From assembly GCA_020636215.1 (NCBI GenBank), contig JACJYG010000004.1:434001-498000 (forward strand): DNA of 64,000 nt, read 5' to 3'. Positions 26,926 through 35,777 of this stretch are shown piece after piece (the stretch's first letter is position 1; every line of letters starts with the position of its first letter). The notes under the pieces were generated by a model, which had not been told where the DNA came from, searched no databases, and saw only the letters and a list, made by a program, of their open reading frames with translations. The stretch comes from Lewinellaceae bacterium (lineage in GTDB: Bacteria; Bacteroidota; Bacteroidia; Chitinophagales; Saprospiraceae). A program made the position numbers and the translations under genes.

Positions 26926-27765
26926 ATGAAGTTATATCTCCTTCTTTTTGGTTCGACTTTTTTTCTGTTTGCTTGTCAAAACAGCCAAGAAGAAGATCAT
27001 CCGCTACCAGAACATAAAGAAGACTGGGCGGTTTTTGCCCAGGATGACGCCACCGCTCCCAGGATTGTAACCGTTGACCTGGGTTGGCAGGAGGCCTTGC
27101 CGGTAGAAGCTTTTTCCCAATCGCTGGTGATTCGGGTGAAAGCACAGGAAGTGTTGGCCAACGGTTTTCCAGTCGGGCGGGAAGTCAATCTGGCCGACGG
27201 CCTGCAAGATGAACTGATCCGGGCGCTGGAAAAGCCAGGGCTGGGAATATTTACCGGCAGCCGAACCGGAGCAAAGGAAAAAGCACTTGTTTTTTACCTG
27301 CGGCCCTTACCGGCAGCCGAGCGCCTTGCCCGCAAAATAGTGCAGGACTTTACTGCCCGCCCCGTGGAGGTCCATCTCAAACAAGACCCCTCCTGGCAAA
27401 ATTACCGGGAGGAGTTGATACCCAACGGGCAGGAAATGAACGAAATTCAAAATGAACGCATCCTTCATCGCCTGCAGGAATCGGGGGACCAACTCCTTGC
27501 GCCCCGGCCTGTCGGCCATTGGGCTTATTTCCCAGATGCGGCCCGGCGCCAGCAGTTCCTCGACACGCTGTTGAGCGCTGGCTTTGAAATCGTAGCGCTG
27601 GACACCCTGAAGGAGGGCAGCAAACAGCCCTTTGGCGCCCATGTCGAACGCGTGGATAGCGTCCATGTTCCCTACGTCCACCACCTAACCTGGGGAATGG
27701 CGGAACTTGCCCGCCGCCACGGTGGTGCATACGATGGATGGGAAACTATTCTGGTGCGTGATTGA
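26926..27765 (+). CDS. Lipoprotein with DUF695 and RraB-like domains
   Basis: 279 residues. The N-terminus MKLYLLLFGSTFFLFAC has a strong lipobox with Cys-17, so the protein should be lipid-anchored outside the cytoplasm. Residues about 30-165 match DUF695 (starting DWAVFAQDDATAPRIVTVDLGW and ending with the VEVHLKQDPSWQNY segment). Residues about 175-275 match RraB: YFPDAARRQQFLDTLLSAGFEIV, then HVERVDSVHVPYVHHLTWGMAELARRHGGAYDGWET. RraB in proteobacteria is a cytoplasmic inhibitor of RNase E, so a lipoprotein version must do something else. Both domains are seen together in cytoplasmic proteins elsewhere. Likely in an operon with the MBL-fold gene. Confidence 0.8.
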   Translation: MKLYLLLFGSTFFLFACQNSQEEDHPLPEHKEDWAVFAQDDATAPRIVTVDLGWQEALPVEAFSQSLVIRVKAQEVLANGFPVGREVNLADGLQDELIRALEKPGLGIFTGSRTGAKEKALVFYLRPLPAAERLARKIVQDFTARPVEVHLKQDPSWQNYREELIPNGQEMNEIQNERILHRLQESGDQLLAPRPVGHWAYFPDAARRQQFLDTLLSAGFEIVALDTLKEGSKQPFGAHVERVDSVHVPYVHHLTWGMAELARRHGGAYDGWETILVRD

Positions 27766-27837
27766 TTTTCGCTGGATTAATTAGGATAAACGGTAAAAAA
27801 AATCTTTAATTTATACTCGAAACGAAAAGAATGACCC

Positions 27838-28416
27838 ATGTCAAGGCTTGATTATGTTACCATCGCGATCGTGGCAGTCTGTGTGGCTGCCCTGATTTAC
27901 CTCATTTACATGACCACCAACCTGCTCGGCGGCGGCCCCGAGGAGCCGGCGAAAACAGAGGAAACCACCCCTCCTTACGAGGATACGTCCACTTATTCGG
28001 ATACCTCCTACTACGACAGCCAGGAGGCCACCACCAGCGGTGAAACTTCCGGCGAATACGACCGCTCCGGCGACAATATCGCCGAAGGGGATCTGGACAA
28101 AGGGACTACTACCAGCAGCTCCCCGAAATCCGAAGAGAAGTATCAGGATACGCCGGTAGAGGAATACACTGCCCCTCGGACAACCAGTACCGGAAATTAT
28201 ATGGTGTTGGCGGGAACCTTCAGCGTTAAGGCTTACGCTGAAGAAATGGTGGACAAGCTACACGGGCTGGGATATGCCAATGCAACCACTGAACCCTTCG
28301 ACCGCGGGAAATACTCCGTCGTACTCGTCGATCGCTTTAGTTCTATAGGAGAAGCGAAAAACCTGGTGACGGAGTTGAAAGGCAAGGGCGTGGACGCGTA
28401 TGTGAAGAAGAAATAA
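27838..28416 (+). CDS. SPOR-domain membrane protein
   Basis: 192 residues. One transmembrane helix at about 7-30 (VTIAIVAVCVAALIYLIYM) is followed by a long low-complexity linker rich in Thr, Ser, Glu and Tyr (about 35-115) and a C-terminal SPOR domain (about 118-192: YMVLAGTFSVKAYAEEMVDKLHGLGY ... YSVVLVDRFSSIGEAKNLVTELKGKGVDAYV). SPOR domains bind denuded glycan strands at division septa, so this is probably a periplasm-facing envelope protein. It has its own downstream bidirectional terminator. Partner genes are not evident. Confidence 0.88.
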   Translation: MSRLDYVTIAIVAVCVAALIYLIYMTTNLLGGGPEEPAKTEETTPPYEDTSTYSDTSYYDSQEATTSGETSGEYDRSGDNIAEGDLDKGTTTSSSPKSEEKYQDTPVEEYTAPRTTSTGNYMVLAGTFSVKAYAEEMVDKLHGLGYANATTEPFDRGKYSVVLVDRFSSIGEAKNLVTELKGKGVDAYVKKK

Positions 28417-28420
28417 GCCA

Positions 28421-28480
28421 TAAAAAAAACGTCATCTTGCTACTTGCCTACCGCTTGTAAAACAAGATGACGCTTTTTTT
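28421..28480. terminator. Bidirectional terminator between convergent genes
   Basis: A run of eight A residues, a perfect 10-bp stem (CGTCATCTTG at 28430-28439 with 28463-28472) and a run of seven T residues after one base. It terminates the SPOR gene on the plus strand and the rhodanese gene on the minus strand, overlapping the last codon of the latter. Confidence 0.85.
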
Positions 28481-28790
28481 ATTTCGTTGTACCGAAGGTA
28501 TCCACCCAGTCCAGCATTCCGCCCAACAGGTTGCGTACTTTAGTGTAGCCGGCGCGTTCCATGAGTTGTTTGGCCACACCGCTCCGGTTTCCGGAACGGC
28601 AATAGAGGACGATCTCTTCGCCTTTGTGTTGCGCCAGTTTTTCCAAATGGCTGGGTAGCATACCCAAGGGGATGAGCTGGCCTCCCACGTTGAATTCCTG
28701 ATTCTCGTATGGCTCCCGCACATCGATGAGCACGAATTGCTCGCCGCGCTCGATTTTTTCTTTTAATTCCTTTACCCGGATATCTTCCAT
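28479..28790 (-). CDS. Rhodanese-like domain protein
   Basis: 103 residues from the ATG at 28788-28790. The same frame stays open 53 residues upstream, but the domain begins at IRVKELKEKIERGEQF, so the extra residues are not needed. A single rhodanese domain is present: VLIDVREPYENQEFNVGG, then the active-site loop YCRSGNRS with the catalytic cysteine, then a closing helix. It would carry sulfur as a persulfide in the cytoplasm for an unknown acceptor. The length is that of GlpE-type single-domain rhodaneses. The stop codon lies within the bidirectional terminator. Confidence 0.9.
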   Translation of the reverse strand: MEDIRVKELKEKIERGEQFVLIDVREPYENQEFNVGGQLIPLGMLPSHLEKLAQHKGEEIVLYCRSGNRSGVAKQLMERAGYTKVRNLLGGMLDWVDTFGTTK

Positions 28791-28975
28791 GGCTTTTGCT
28801 TTTTCTGCAAAGTTATAAAACTTGTTAAACCCTACCGGATATATAGAATAACTTTTATTGTTCCCGATTCTTTGAGTGGGGCAAATGTTCATACATTTTC
28901 GCAGGGCCTCCATATGGCCGATAGCCACCCCAAAACAACAATAGACCAATATAGCTATATGCCTTTCTCTCCGAT

Positions 28976-31522
28976 TTACCTGGCCACCACTACCCTTTGT
29001 TGCAGGCTCTCCCCACTTTTCTGATGCACGGCTTTCAATAAATAGAATCCTGGTTCATAGCCTGCCAGAGACAATTGGGGTTGCATGGGGCCCTGATACA
29101 GCAATTGGCCTACACTGTTGAACAGGAAAAGGCGGTAGTCGTCATATTGCCCCCCTTCCAGGTTGAGGTAGACGAGTTCATTGGCAGGGTTAGGGAAAAC
29201 CAGCAGTGTCGTTTTGGGTGCAGCTGCTTCCCCCACTGCGGTTGGGCCGGGAGTTGTACTGCCTACCACCGGCCGGATCATGAGGGCGCCCGCCGGAAAG
29301 TTTTCCGGAAAAGGAGCCCAACTGGAGCTATTGTTATTGAAGAAGAGGGCCTCTTTGGCCTGCGGCGAATTTTTGTCATATCCTACCGAGATGCAGTCTG
29401 TGAAGGTGCAAGCGGAAAGCTGCTCCCAGCCGACGTAGAAATCGCCGGCCGGCAAGCCCAGTGGCGCGAAGTCACCATTGGGATTCACCAGTGGGTAGGT
29501 GGTGAAGCCCTGCAAGGTGTCGAAAGCACTATCCGCATAATAGGGATGCAGCAGGTTCATGCTGAACTCAGGGCTGTTGTCCAACTCGCCGATCCAGATC
29601 TTCAGGTTGAACTCCTGGTTGGCCACATTACTTACCATATGAGGAAAATGGAAACGCACCGCCCGCAGAGAGTCCGGTACTGCGGTGGTAAACCGCACCG
29701 CGATCAGGTCATCTTCCTGGGCGATAACGCCCGTTTCGGCCGAACCATCGTCATAGGCGAAGTAGTTGTCAAAAATGGTAGGCCGCTGCACCCGATCGTT
29801 GCGCAAAATGGCCTCATACCCCGGGCCTGTAGACTGGCTGCCGTTCTCCAGCGTATATTCCGTTACGAATTCAAGACGGTCATAGCCATCGAAGTTATTG
29901 CTTTGCATGGCCGATAGGTAGCTACTGAAGGGGAAGTTGGGGTCGCCTTCCATCACGTATGTTCGGTTCTGAGGTATCAGGCTTGGAATATTTCGCTCCA
30001 GGCCATTGAATAGGGTAGCGTCCAGGACGTCGATACCGGTAATTTTTTCTCCGATCTTCACCCTCGAGGGGTCCGCATTCTGCCCCTGGGGCGAAAGGTT
30101 GCGCACACCAACAGCAAGGTAATTGGCCAGTTCCTGGGCCTCCCTGCCTTTAAAATGTCTCCACGGCATACTGCTGTACTGCGACAGGATGGCACGCGGC
30201 ACATAGGTAAAGGCCAGATCATTGATGGTGGAGTCATTCGCAAAGCGGCTGAGATGTACATAATCCAGGTTCCAGATGTCGTCAATCCCCTTGCGGTCGT
30301 TGTAGCTCGTCAGACGGAACTGGAAAGCCTGATGTTTGAAGTCCGGAGAGATCGCGGTGCTAAAAAATTCAAAGGCCGTGGACTGCCCACCACCAGGGCC
30401 GATGGCGACACCGCTAAAACTGGCTATTTCTTCCCAGTCTCCATTTGGCTTTTTGAATTCCAGCTTGATAATATCCTGTGGTTCGGGATATTCACCCAGG
30501 CCTCGTAGTTGCAGCCAGAAGGACAGGTAAAGGGGATCGAAAATGGAGGTCAGGTCGAGATAAGTGGAGGTCAGGCGGTCCGCCGGGCCAAAGTTGCCGC
30601 CGATAGGCCGGCCATAGCGGTTGATCCCGTCAAAGGTGGCCACGCCCAGGCTTGGAGGATCCTCGCCATAGGTAGCATTGATATAGGTATCGGTATCCAG
30701 CCATAGTAAAGGGTCTGTTTCCGGGCCGTCGTTGGAGAAATCGTCGAGGAAGACAGCCTGGCTTCCGCCCCCCAGTTTGAGGGTGTCGTGGCGAACGCGA
30801 AATGCGAGGTGAAAGGTATCGCAGATGGCGAAGGTGTCACAAAGCACCAGATAGACAGAATCCGTGCCGGCGTAACGGCTGGCCTCGTAGTAGAGGTTGC
30901 TGTCGGCCTCAGTATAAGTCGTGAAGTAGATACGCTGATCGCGGCCCTCATAGGCGTCAGCCGCATCGATAAATTTATTGCAGGCCAGTGGCCCGGGTAG
31001 CAGGCTGGCTGGCCAGGTAGTGAGCTTTCGCTCTTCTGCCTCCAGGGCCACAACGGGTGGGAAATAGTTCTGACCGGCGCGCCGCCCCAGCACGGTAAAC
31101 GATTTCCGGCGGCAACCAAGAGAGCGGCAAAGTTCAACGGTAAAGGTGTACTGGGCGCCGAGGATATCCGGAGCGGCCGTAACCACCAGAGAGTCCCCGA
31201 AAATAGATGCATCGCCAATGGGGTTGCCATCGCAATTCAGGCAAGTGAGGGTTCCTGGCGCTTCTCCCAGGCCGGCGGTGTCAATTTCAATAGGCAGGTA
31301 AGCGGTCCGGCTCGCCTCCAGGTAATGAATGCCATTCTTTTCCAGCATGCAATTCTGCGGGCTGCGGGATCCGGGATTGTCCCATCCTTTTGGCAGTTGG
31401 GCTTCTTTAGGGGCGTAAAAACGCTGTAATGTAGGGTTTCCTTGAAGTGGGACTTCAATTTGTCCGGCCAGTGGGTTTGAAAGTCCACTCACCAGCAATA
31501 TCAGGTAAAATAGCTGCTTCAT
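28976..31522 (-). CDS. Large secreted protein with T9SS type A sorting domain
   Basis: 848 residues. The signal peptide covers about 1-20 (...SNPLAGQ). The body has beta-rich stretches that I cannot assign to a family; conserved-looking segments include an Ig-like region (about 100-240, AQYTFTVELCRS) and jelly-roll-like strands around VFLDDFSN and STYLDLTSI, a pattern often seen in Bacteroidota surface proteins. The C-terminus (about 770-848) is a T9SS type A domain: LLVFPNPANELVYLNLEG, FNSVGQLLYQGP and a closing GFYLLKAV...RVVVAR. It is therefore exported across the outer membrane and attached or released. No catalytic motif is seen. A role as adhesin or matrix protein is a guess. Confidence 0.82.
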   Translation of the reverse strand: MKQLFYLILLVSGLSNPLAGQIEVPLQGNPTLQRFYAPKEAQLPKGWDNPGSRSPQNCMLEKNGIHYLEASRTAYLPIEIDTAGLGEAPGTLTCLNCDGNPIGDASIFGDSLVVTAAPDILGAQYTFTVELCRSLGCRRKSFTVLGRRAGQNYFPPVVALEAEERKLTTWPASLLPGPLACNKFIDAADAYEGRDQRIYFTTYTEADSNLYYEASRYAGTDSVYLVLCDTFAICDTFHLAFRVRHDTLKLGGGSQAVFLDDFSNDGPETDPLLWLDTDTYINATYGEDPPSLGVATFDGINRYGRPIGGNFGPADRLTSTYLDLTSIFDPLYLSFWLQLRGLGEYPEPQDIIKLEFKKPNGDWEEIASFSGVAIGPGGGQSTAFEFFSTAISPDFKHQAFQFRLTSYNDRKGIDDIWNLDYVHLSRFANDSTINDLAFTYVPRAILSQYSSMPWRHFKGREAQELANYLAVGVRNLSPQGQNADPSRVKIGEKITGIDVLDATLFNGLERNIPSLIPQNRTYVMEGDPNFPFSSYLSAMQSNNFDGYDRLEFVTEYTLENGSQSTGPGYEAILRNDRVQRPTIFDNYFAYDDGSAETGVIAQEDDLIAVRFTTAVPDSLRAVRFHFPHMVSNVANQEFNLKIWIGELDNSPEFSMNLLHPYYADSAFDTLQGFTTYPLVNPNGDFAPLGLPAGDFYVGWEQLSACTFTDCISVGYDKNSPQAKEALFFNNNSSSWAPFPENFPAGALMIRPVVGSTTPGPTAVGEAAAPKTTLLVFPNPANELVYLNLEGGQYDDYRLFLFNSVGQLLYQGPMQPQLSLAGYEPGFYLLKAVHQKSGESLQQRVVVAR

Positions 31523-31560
31523 TGAAAAAAAGTTGATAGAATAGGCTCACAGTAGTGTTC

Positions 31561-31597
31561 AAAAAAATGAAAGGCATTAGCCATCGCCATGCCTTCG
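31561..31597 (-). terminator. Intrinsic terminator after the Ddl-PASTA fusion gene
   Basis: On the minus strand AAGGCAT, an 11-base loop and ATGCCTT are followed by seven T residues (31567-31561). It starts about 60 bases past the stop of the fusion gene and ends about 40 bases before the next gene's start. Confidence 0.65.
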
Positions 31598-31654
31598 TTT
31601 CAAAAACGAGAAAGTTAAAAAATTGTTGCTCCGCCACCATGGCGGGCTTATTTG

Positions 31655-34600
31655 TTAAAAATCTTCATTTCCGTTGTTGCTGTTTTCGTCCTGGCTATTG
31701 TTTCCACCACCATCCAGGCTACTGGGATCCAGTTCATCCGGGCAACCGGAGGGGCGGGTGGCAGTCAGATACAGATTGATTTGCTGGCCCTGAGGGATCA
31801 TCTGGCCGGGAACGTATTCCGGTTCCTGCCGGTAGACATAGGCACTCTCCCGGTCGCCTACGTCACCATATATATTGCCGATCGCCAGATTGGACCCGCT
31901 GATCAGGAATGCTGCGGCATCGTAGCGCTTGCATACCAGGTCCGGCACCGGCACGTTAGTAGTGATCCGTTCGGTGATGACAAACTCGAGCGTTGACCCT
32001 TTCGGTACTTTTACCCCCCTCCTCAACATATCATCCGTGATCTTCCTGCCGTGATGATAAAAATAGAGGATGGAATTTTCCTCCTGCTTGTTGTCAAATA
32101 CCCGCTCTTTAATGACCGGCATAATGTCGAGGCGTTTCAGCTTAATCGTGTACTGGTCATAATTGTAACCGGCGCTGATCAGGGTGGGCAGGATAATGGA
32201 ATCGGCCATCACCCGGTATTTACTCACATAGATGGTGCGGCCTTCCTTGGCCCGCTGCAATGGCTTAGGGTCCTGTTGATAAATCGTATTGGCCTCCTGA
32301 TTGGAGTCGAAGAAGGAATCGATGACTACGATCTTGAAGTCCTGCTTGCGGGCTTTCCGCAGGGCGTCCTCCAGGTCCATGCCTATGTAATTCGGCACTT
32401 GAAGTGATTCGCCATGGCGGGTATAAAGGCGCATAATCCCGGTAGTGAGGAAGAATAACAGGAGGATGGCCCCCGCAATGCCGGCAAGGTTGCGCAGGAA
32501 AATGGGCGATTTGAGAAATAACCAAACTTCCCGGGTAATATGCCCCAGGCTTTCTCTGAAATATTCCCAAAAGGGTTGTGGGCGGAATCCGCCGGGCCGC
32601 TCGGGCCTTATTTCTTCCATATTGGTTCCGTATTGAATCATTGGTTCTTGCCGGGTTGGCGCAGTGAAGGGTAGCGGGTCCGGGCTTGTCAAATGCCCGG
32701 CAGCGGCTGGCCAGGGTTCTGCCGACTCGTTTTTCGGACTTAGAACCGCTTCTTCGCGACTTTCCATACCGAAGGCCAGAATTCTTTCTATGAGTTCGTG
32801 GGGGCGGTATCCTTGCCGGGCCGCCTGAGGAATAAAACAACTGGCCGTTGAGAGGTCCGGCAGGGAATTCACTTCAATGATCGTGGTTTGTACGCTGCGG
32901 TCTTCATAAACCCGGACAAATGCGTCGATAGTTGCGTAGCCTTGCACATTAAGGATGCGGGCGGCGCGTTCCAGGGCATTGGCCAGTTGAAGCAGCACTG
33001 CCTGGTGATCTTCCGGCTTCTTGCCAAAGATTGCGGGTTGGGCGCGGGCGTTCTTTTTGGCAAGGAAATTATCTTCGGGTGACAGGAAATGGCCGGAAGC
33101 AATATTTTCGGTAGGATGGAAAATTTCGTAGCGAAGGCTGCCGTCAGGAAGGTAATGGGTCAGCAGTCCGGCGGTAATTTCTACAAACAAGGAAGCGCCT
33201 CCGGCGGTAAGCAGGCTTTCGAAGAGGATATCGTCCTGGCGGGGAAACTCTTCCCTGGCTTTGAGGCGCAGCGTGCGGCGGGCTTCCAGCCCCGCTTCCG
33301 CTTCAGGCCGGAACATCAGCCGTGTGTAAGCTTCCAGTTCATTTCGGGAACGCAGCACCTTAACTGCCGAGCTACAGCCTCCTTCCACTGGTTTGCCGAC
33401 CATCGGATAATGCAGCTGATTTTCCACCCGGCTGAAAAAAGCGTCGGCTCCGGCCTCGTAGTCGCTTTTGTGCAGCAACACCTGATTGGCTATCGGGAAA
33501 CCATTGCGTTTTAGCGTCTGCAGGGCCTGGTATTTATTGGCCATCACCCTCGATGCCCTGGCGTCGGAACCATTGTATGGCAATCCGAGTGCGTCCAGCC
33601 TTTCCTGTAAGTTACCGTGCTCGCCGATAGCGCCATGCAGCGCAAGAAAAACCCCGTCCACCATTTGAGGCAGCTCCTCAAACCGAAGCGGAATGGGTTC
33701 AAAGATGGGCCCGGAAGGCCCGTACTGAGCAGTGATATCGGCACATTGAGACCGAATGTCGGCCATCACCCGGTGCGGGCGGGGATTGTTGATCTTCTGG
33801 ACGATCTCATCAGCATCATTGCGCAACAATAAGCCAATGGGTAATTGATATAGCTGTTGCTTACCCGGCTGTCCGGCCAGGAAAAGCGGGATCGGCTCAT
33901 ACTGAACAGACCCAGCCAGTTTTTCAAAAACATTCCGGGCGCTTTCGACGGAAACGTTCCGTTCCGGTTCCGATCCACCGAAGAGGATGCCAATGCGCTT
34001 CCTTTCCGACGCATGCAGCCTGGCTTCGTGCAAACGCTGGGCCAGCAGCTCCAAAAGAACACTGTATTGCTCTCTGCCGGGGGAGGCCGCCAGGCGTTCC
34101 TGCAAAGAGATGCGGATAATGAAAGTCAGTAACTGGGTAGGGTTGAGCCCGATGGCTGCGGCCTGGGTATACAAAAAAGAAGAAGGCAACAGGATAGCAG
34201 TCGTGTTCGGGTCATTGAGGAAGACTCGCCCATCGGGGCTGAAGAAACCATCGAACCGGGCGTAGGCCTGGAAACCGATCTCGTTGAACAAGCGTTCGCA
34301 GGCCGCCCGGATAGCATTGATCTGTTCGGTTGGCAGCTCGATCGGCGTTACTTGTTTCGATAAGCCTGGCAGGTATTTGGCGCGATAGTCAAAGACCTCA
34401 CTGCCTTTGAGTATTTCAGTTGGCGGCAGCGCCACTACCATGCCATCTTCTTTGCGCAGAACGATGCAGGAAAATTCTTTCCCGTCGATAAAGGATTCCA
34501 GGACAACCTTATCCTCGTGGTGATGGCTTTCGAGGACGAATAAATCGCCCTCGCCGGCGATTTGCGCCTGGCTGTTGAGGAAATCCAGCAGTTGTTCAGG

Positions 34601-35440
34601 ATGGTAAATGATCCGGGTTTCACTATGGAAAGTAACATCCATAGGAAAGCCGAGCCCGTCCCAAATATCTGTAAGCAATTGGACGTATTCGGTCCGTTCG
34701 TAATCACTGCGGTCTTTCCATTCGTAAACGGGAACGATTTCCCGGAAAAGGGCCCGGTTAATAGCCAGTTCGAAGCCTTCCAGGCCGGATTTCTCTTCTA
34801 CCAGAGATACTCCAATCGAGGAGCCTTGCCTGGCTGGGTGCACCGCAATGGGGAACCCGAGCTGGTTGACCGCTTCCTGGTAAATATCGCTGGCATTGGC
34901 GTCCAGCCATTCCGCACGGGTAAGGATGTAATCTTTGGGGCCCGGAAAGCCCAAAACCCCCATCAGGTCCTTCTGAATGGAGCGGTCCATCCCGATCTGG
35001 CTGGCTTTGGGGCCGCTTCCAGTATAAGGAATACCCAGGGCGTCAAGCTCTTGTTGGATTTGGCCATCTTCCCCATAAAGGCCGTGCAGGGCCAGGAATG
35101 CCATATCGATGTGCTGGGGCAATTCGGAGCTGGTAATCCGCTTGCCCACTTTTTGTATAATAACTTCCTGTTTTTCAGGGGGCAATTCACCGAGGCTTTC
35201 CAGATAAACCTGAAAGCCGTGGGGGGATGGGGGCAATGCCTCAGCGGGCGGATAAAAATCCCGAATAGATTGGTGGTAAAGATGCTGCCAATCCAGAAGA
35301 ATAAAATTGCGAAGGCTATCCACAAAGATGAGAACCGGTTGGAACAACCTCCGGTCGAGGTTGTCGTACACCGTGCGCCCGCCTGCGAAAGAAATTTCGC
35401 GTTCGCGGGAGGGGCCACCGAAGAAGATGCCAATTCTCAT
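31655..35440 (-). CDS. Fusion of two D-Ala-D-Ala ligase-like modules, a transmembrane helix and PASTA domains
   Basis: 1261 residues in one uninterrupted frame. Module 1 (about 1-455) opens with FFGGPSREREISFAGG, has a YTGSG-x-x-A-S...MD segment and a glycine-rich GSSIGVS loop, but VHPARQGSS has histidine where the ATP-binding lysine is expected, and the ENTLPG-type metal motif reads LNDPNTTAIL. Module 2 (about 480-890) opens with ILFGGSEPERNVSVESA, keeps the lysine (VGKPVEGGCSS) and has EVNSLPDLSTAS. A transmembrane helix follows at about 980-1005 and three PASTA-like repeats at about 1010-1235, ending in an Asn/Gly-rich tail. Ddl makes the D-Ala-D-Ala dipeptide of peptidoglycan, and PASTA domains bind cell-wall fragments. 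The order puts the ligase parts in the cytoplasm and PASTA outside. A monocistronic unit with a leader hairpin and a terminator. Whether either module is active is unknown. Confidence 0.85.
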   Translation of the reverse strand: MRIGIFFGGPSREREISFAGGRTVYDNLDRRLFQPVLIFVDSLRNFILLDWQHLYHQSIRDFYPPAEALPPSPHGFQVYLESLGELPPEKQEVIIQKVGKRITSSELPQHIDMAFLALHGLYGEDGQIQQELDALGIPYTGSGPKASQIGMDRSIQKDLMGVLGFPGPKDYILTRAEWLDANASDIYQEAVNQLGFPIAVHPARQGSSIGVSLVEEKSGLEGFELAINRALFREIVPVYEWKDRSDYERTEYVQLLTDIWDGLGFPMDVTFHSETRIIYHPEQLLDFLNSQAQIAGEGDLFVLESHHHEDKVVLESFIDGKEFSCIVLRKEDGMVVALPPTEILKGSEVFDYRAKYLPGLSKQVTPIELPTEQINAIRAACERLFNEIGFQAYARFDGFFSPDGRVFLNDPNTTAILLPSSFLYTQAAAIGLNPTQLLTFIIRISLQERLAASPGREQYSVLLELLAQRLHEARLHASERKRIGILFGGSEPERNVSVESARNVFEKLAGSVQYEPIPLFLAGQPGKQQLYQLPIGLLLRNDADEIVQKINNPRPHRVMADIRSQCADITAQYGPSGPIFEPIPLRFEELPQMVDGVFLALHGAIGEHGNLQERLDALGLPYNGSDARASRVMANKYQALQTLKRNGFPIANQVLLHKSDYEAGADAFFSRVENQLHYPMVGKPVEGGCSSAVKVLRSRNELEAYTRLMFRPEAEAGLEARRTLRLKAREEFPRQDDILFESLLTAGGASLFVEITAGLLTHYLPDGSLRYEIFHPTENIASGHFLSPEDNFLAKKNARAQPAIFGKKPEDHQAVLLQLANALERAARILNVQGYATIDAFVRVYEDRSVQTTIIEVNSLPDLSTASCFIPQAARQGYRPHELIERILAFGMESREEAVLSPKNESAEPWPAAAGHLTSPDPLPFTAPTRQEPMIQYGTNMEEIRPERPGGFRPQPFWEYFRESLGHITREVWLFLKSPIFLRNLAGIAGAILLLFFLTTGIMRLYTRHGESLQVPNYIGMDLEDALRKARKQDFKIVVIDSFFDSNQEANTIYQQDPKPLQRAKEGRTIYVSKYRVMADSIILPTLISAGYNYDQYTIKLKRLDIMPVIKERVFDNKQEENSILYFYHHGRKITDDMLRRGVKVPKGSTLEFVITERITTNVPVPDLVCKRYDAAAFLISGSNLAIGNIYGDVGDRESAYVYRQEPEYVPGQMIPQGQQINLYLTATRPSGCPDELDPSSLDGGGNNSQDENSNNGNEDF

Positions 35441-35467
35441 AAGCTCGTGCTTGCTAAATTATGCCTC

Positions 35468-35492
35468 AAAAAACACCAAAGGCAGCCTTTGG
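35468..35492 (-). promoter_or_regulatory. Attenuator-like hairpin in the leader of the Ddl-PASTA gene
   Basis: On the minus strand CCAAAGGCTGCCTTTGG (7-bp stem, 3-base loop) is followed at once by TGTTTTTTG. It sits 28-52 bases upstream of the start codon and downstream of the putative promoter, so it is inside the leader. Upstream copies of AAAGGC (around 35490-35505) could pair with the same GCCTTT and form an alternative fold. Confidence 0.4.
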
Positions 35493-35518
35493 CCTTTTTT
35501 GGCCTTTACTTAAGTCTG

Positions 35519-35526
35519 CAAAGGTA
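35519..35526 (-). promoter_or_regulatory. Putative -7 box of the Ddl-PASTA gene
   Basis: The minus strand reads TACCTTTG, an exact TAnnTTTG match, with GTTT about 21 bases upstream as a weak -33 element. It implies a leader of roughly 70 bases that contains the hairpin at 35468-35492. Confidence 0.45.
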
Positions 35527-35777
35527 GGCCGTTTACAGGTTATTTTTAAACTTTTGATCCTAAAAGCAGGGGTGCGTAAATGGGGGAAGCCCATTATTGA
35601 AATTAATAAAATCATCCTATTTTGTCAGATCAACCAGTACAAATTTGTCGGCCCGTATACCCAGAATCAGCAATTCTTAAAAAAAGTATTCGCACACCAA
35701 AGGAAAAGTAACGGAATAACTGGCCAGAATCGAAGCCAGGAACGTCATCCCGAAACTATTCCTCCAATACGCTACCC

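Larger units (their letters stand above)
35441..35777. other. 337-bp divergent gap between the Ddl-PASTA and MATE genes
   Basis: Contains the attenuator-like hairpin (35468-35492) and a -7 box (35519-35526), both for the minus-strand gene. The rest, about 35530-35777, should hold the MATE promoter; no exact TAnnTTTG box stands out there and no gene is visible. Confidence 0.5.
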
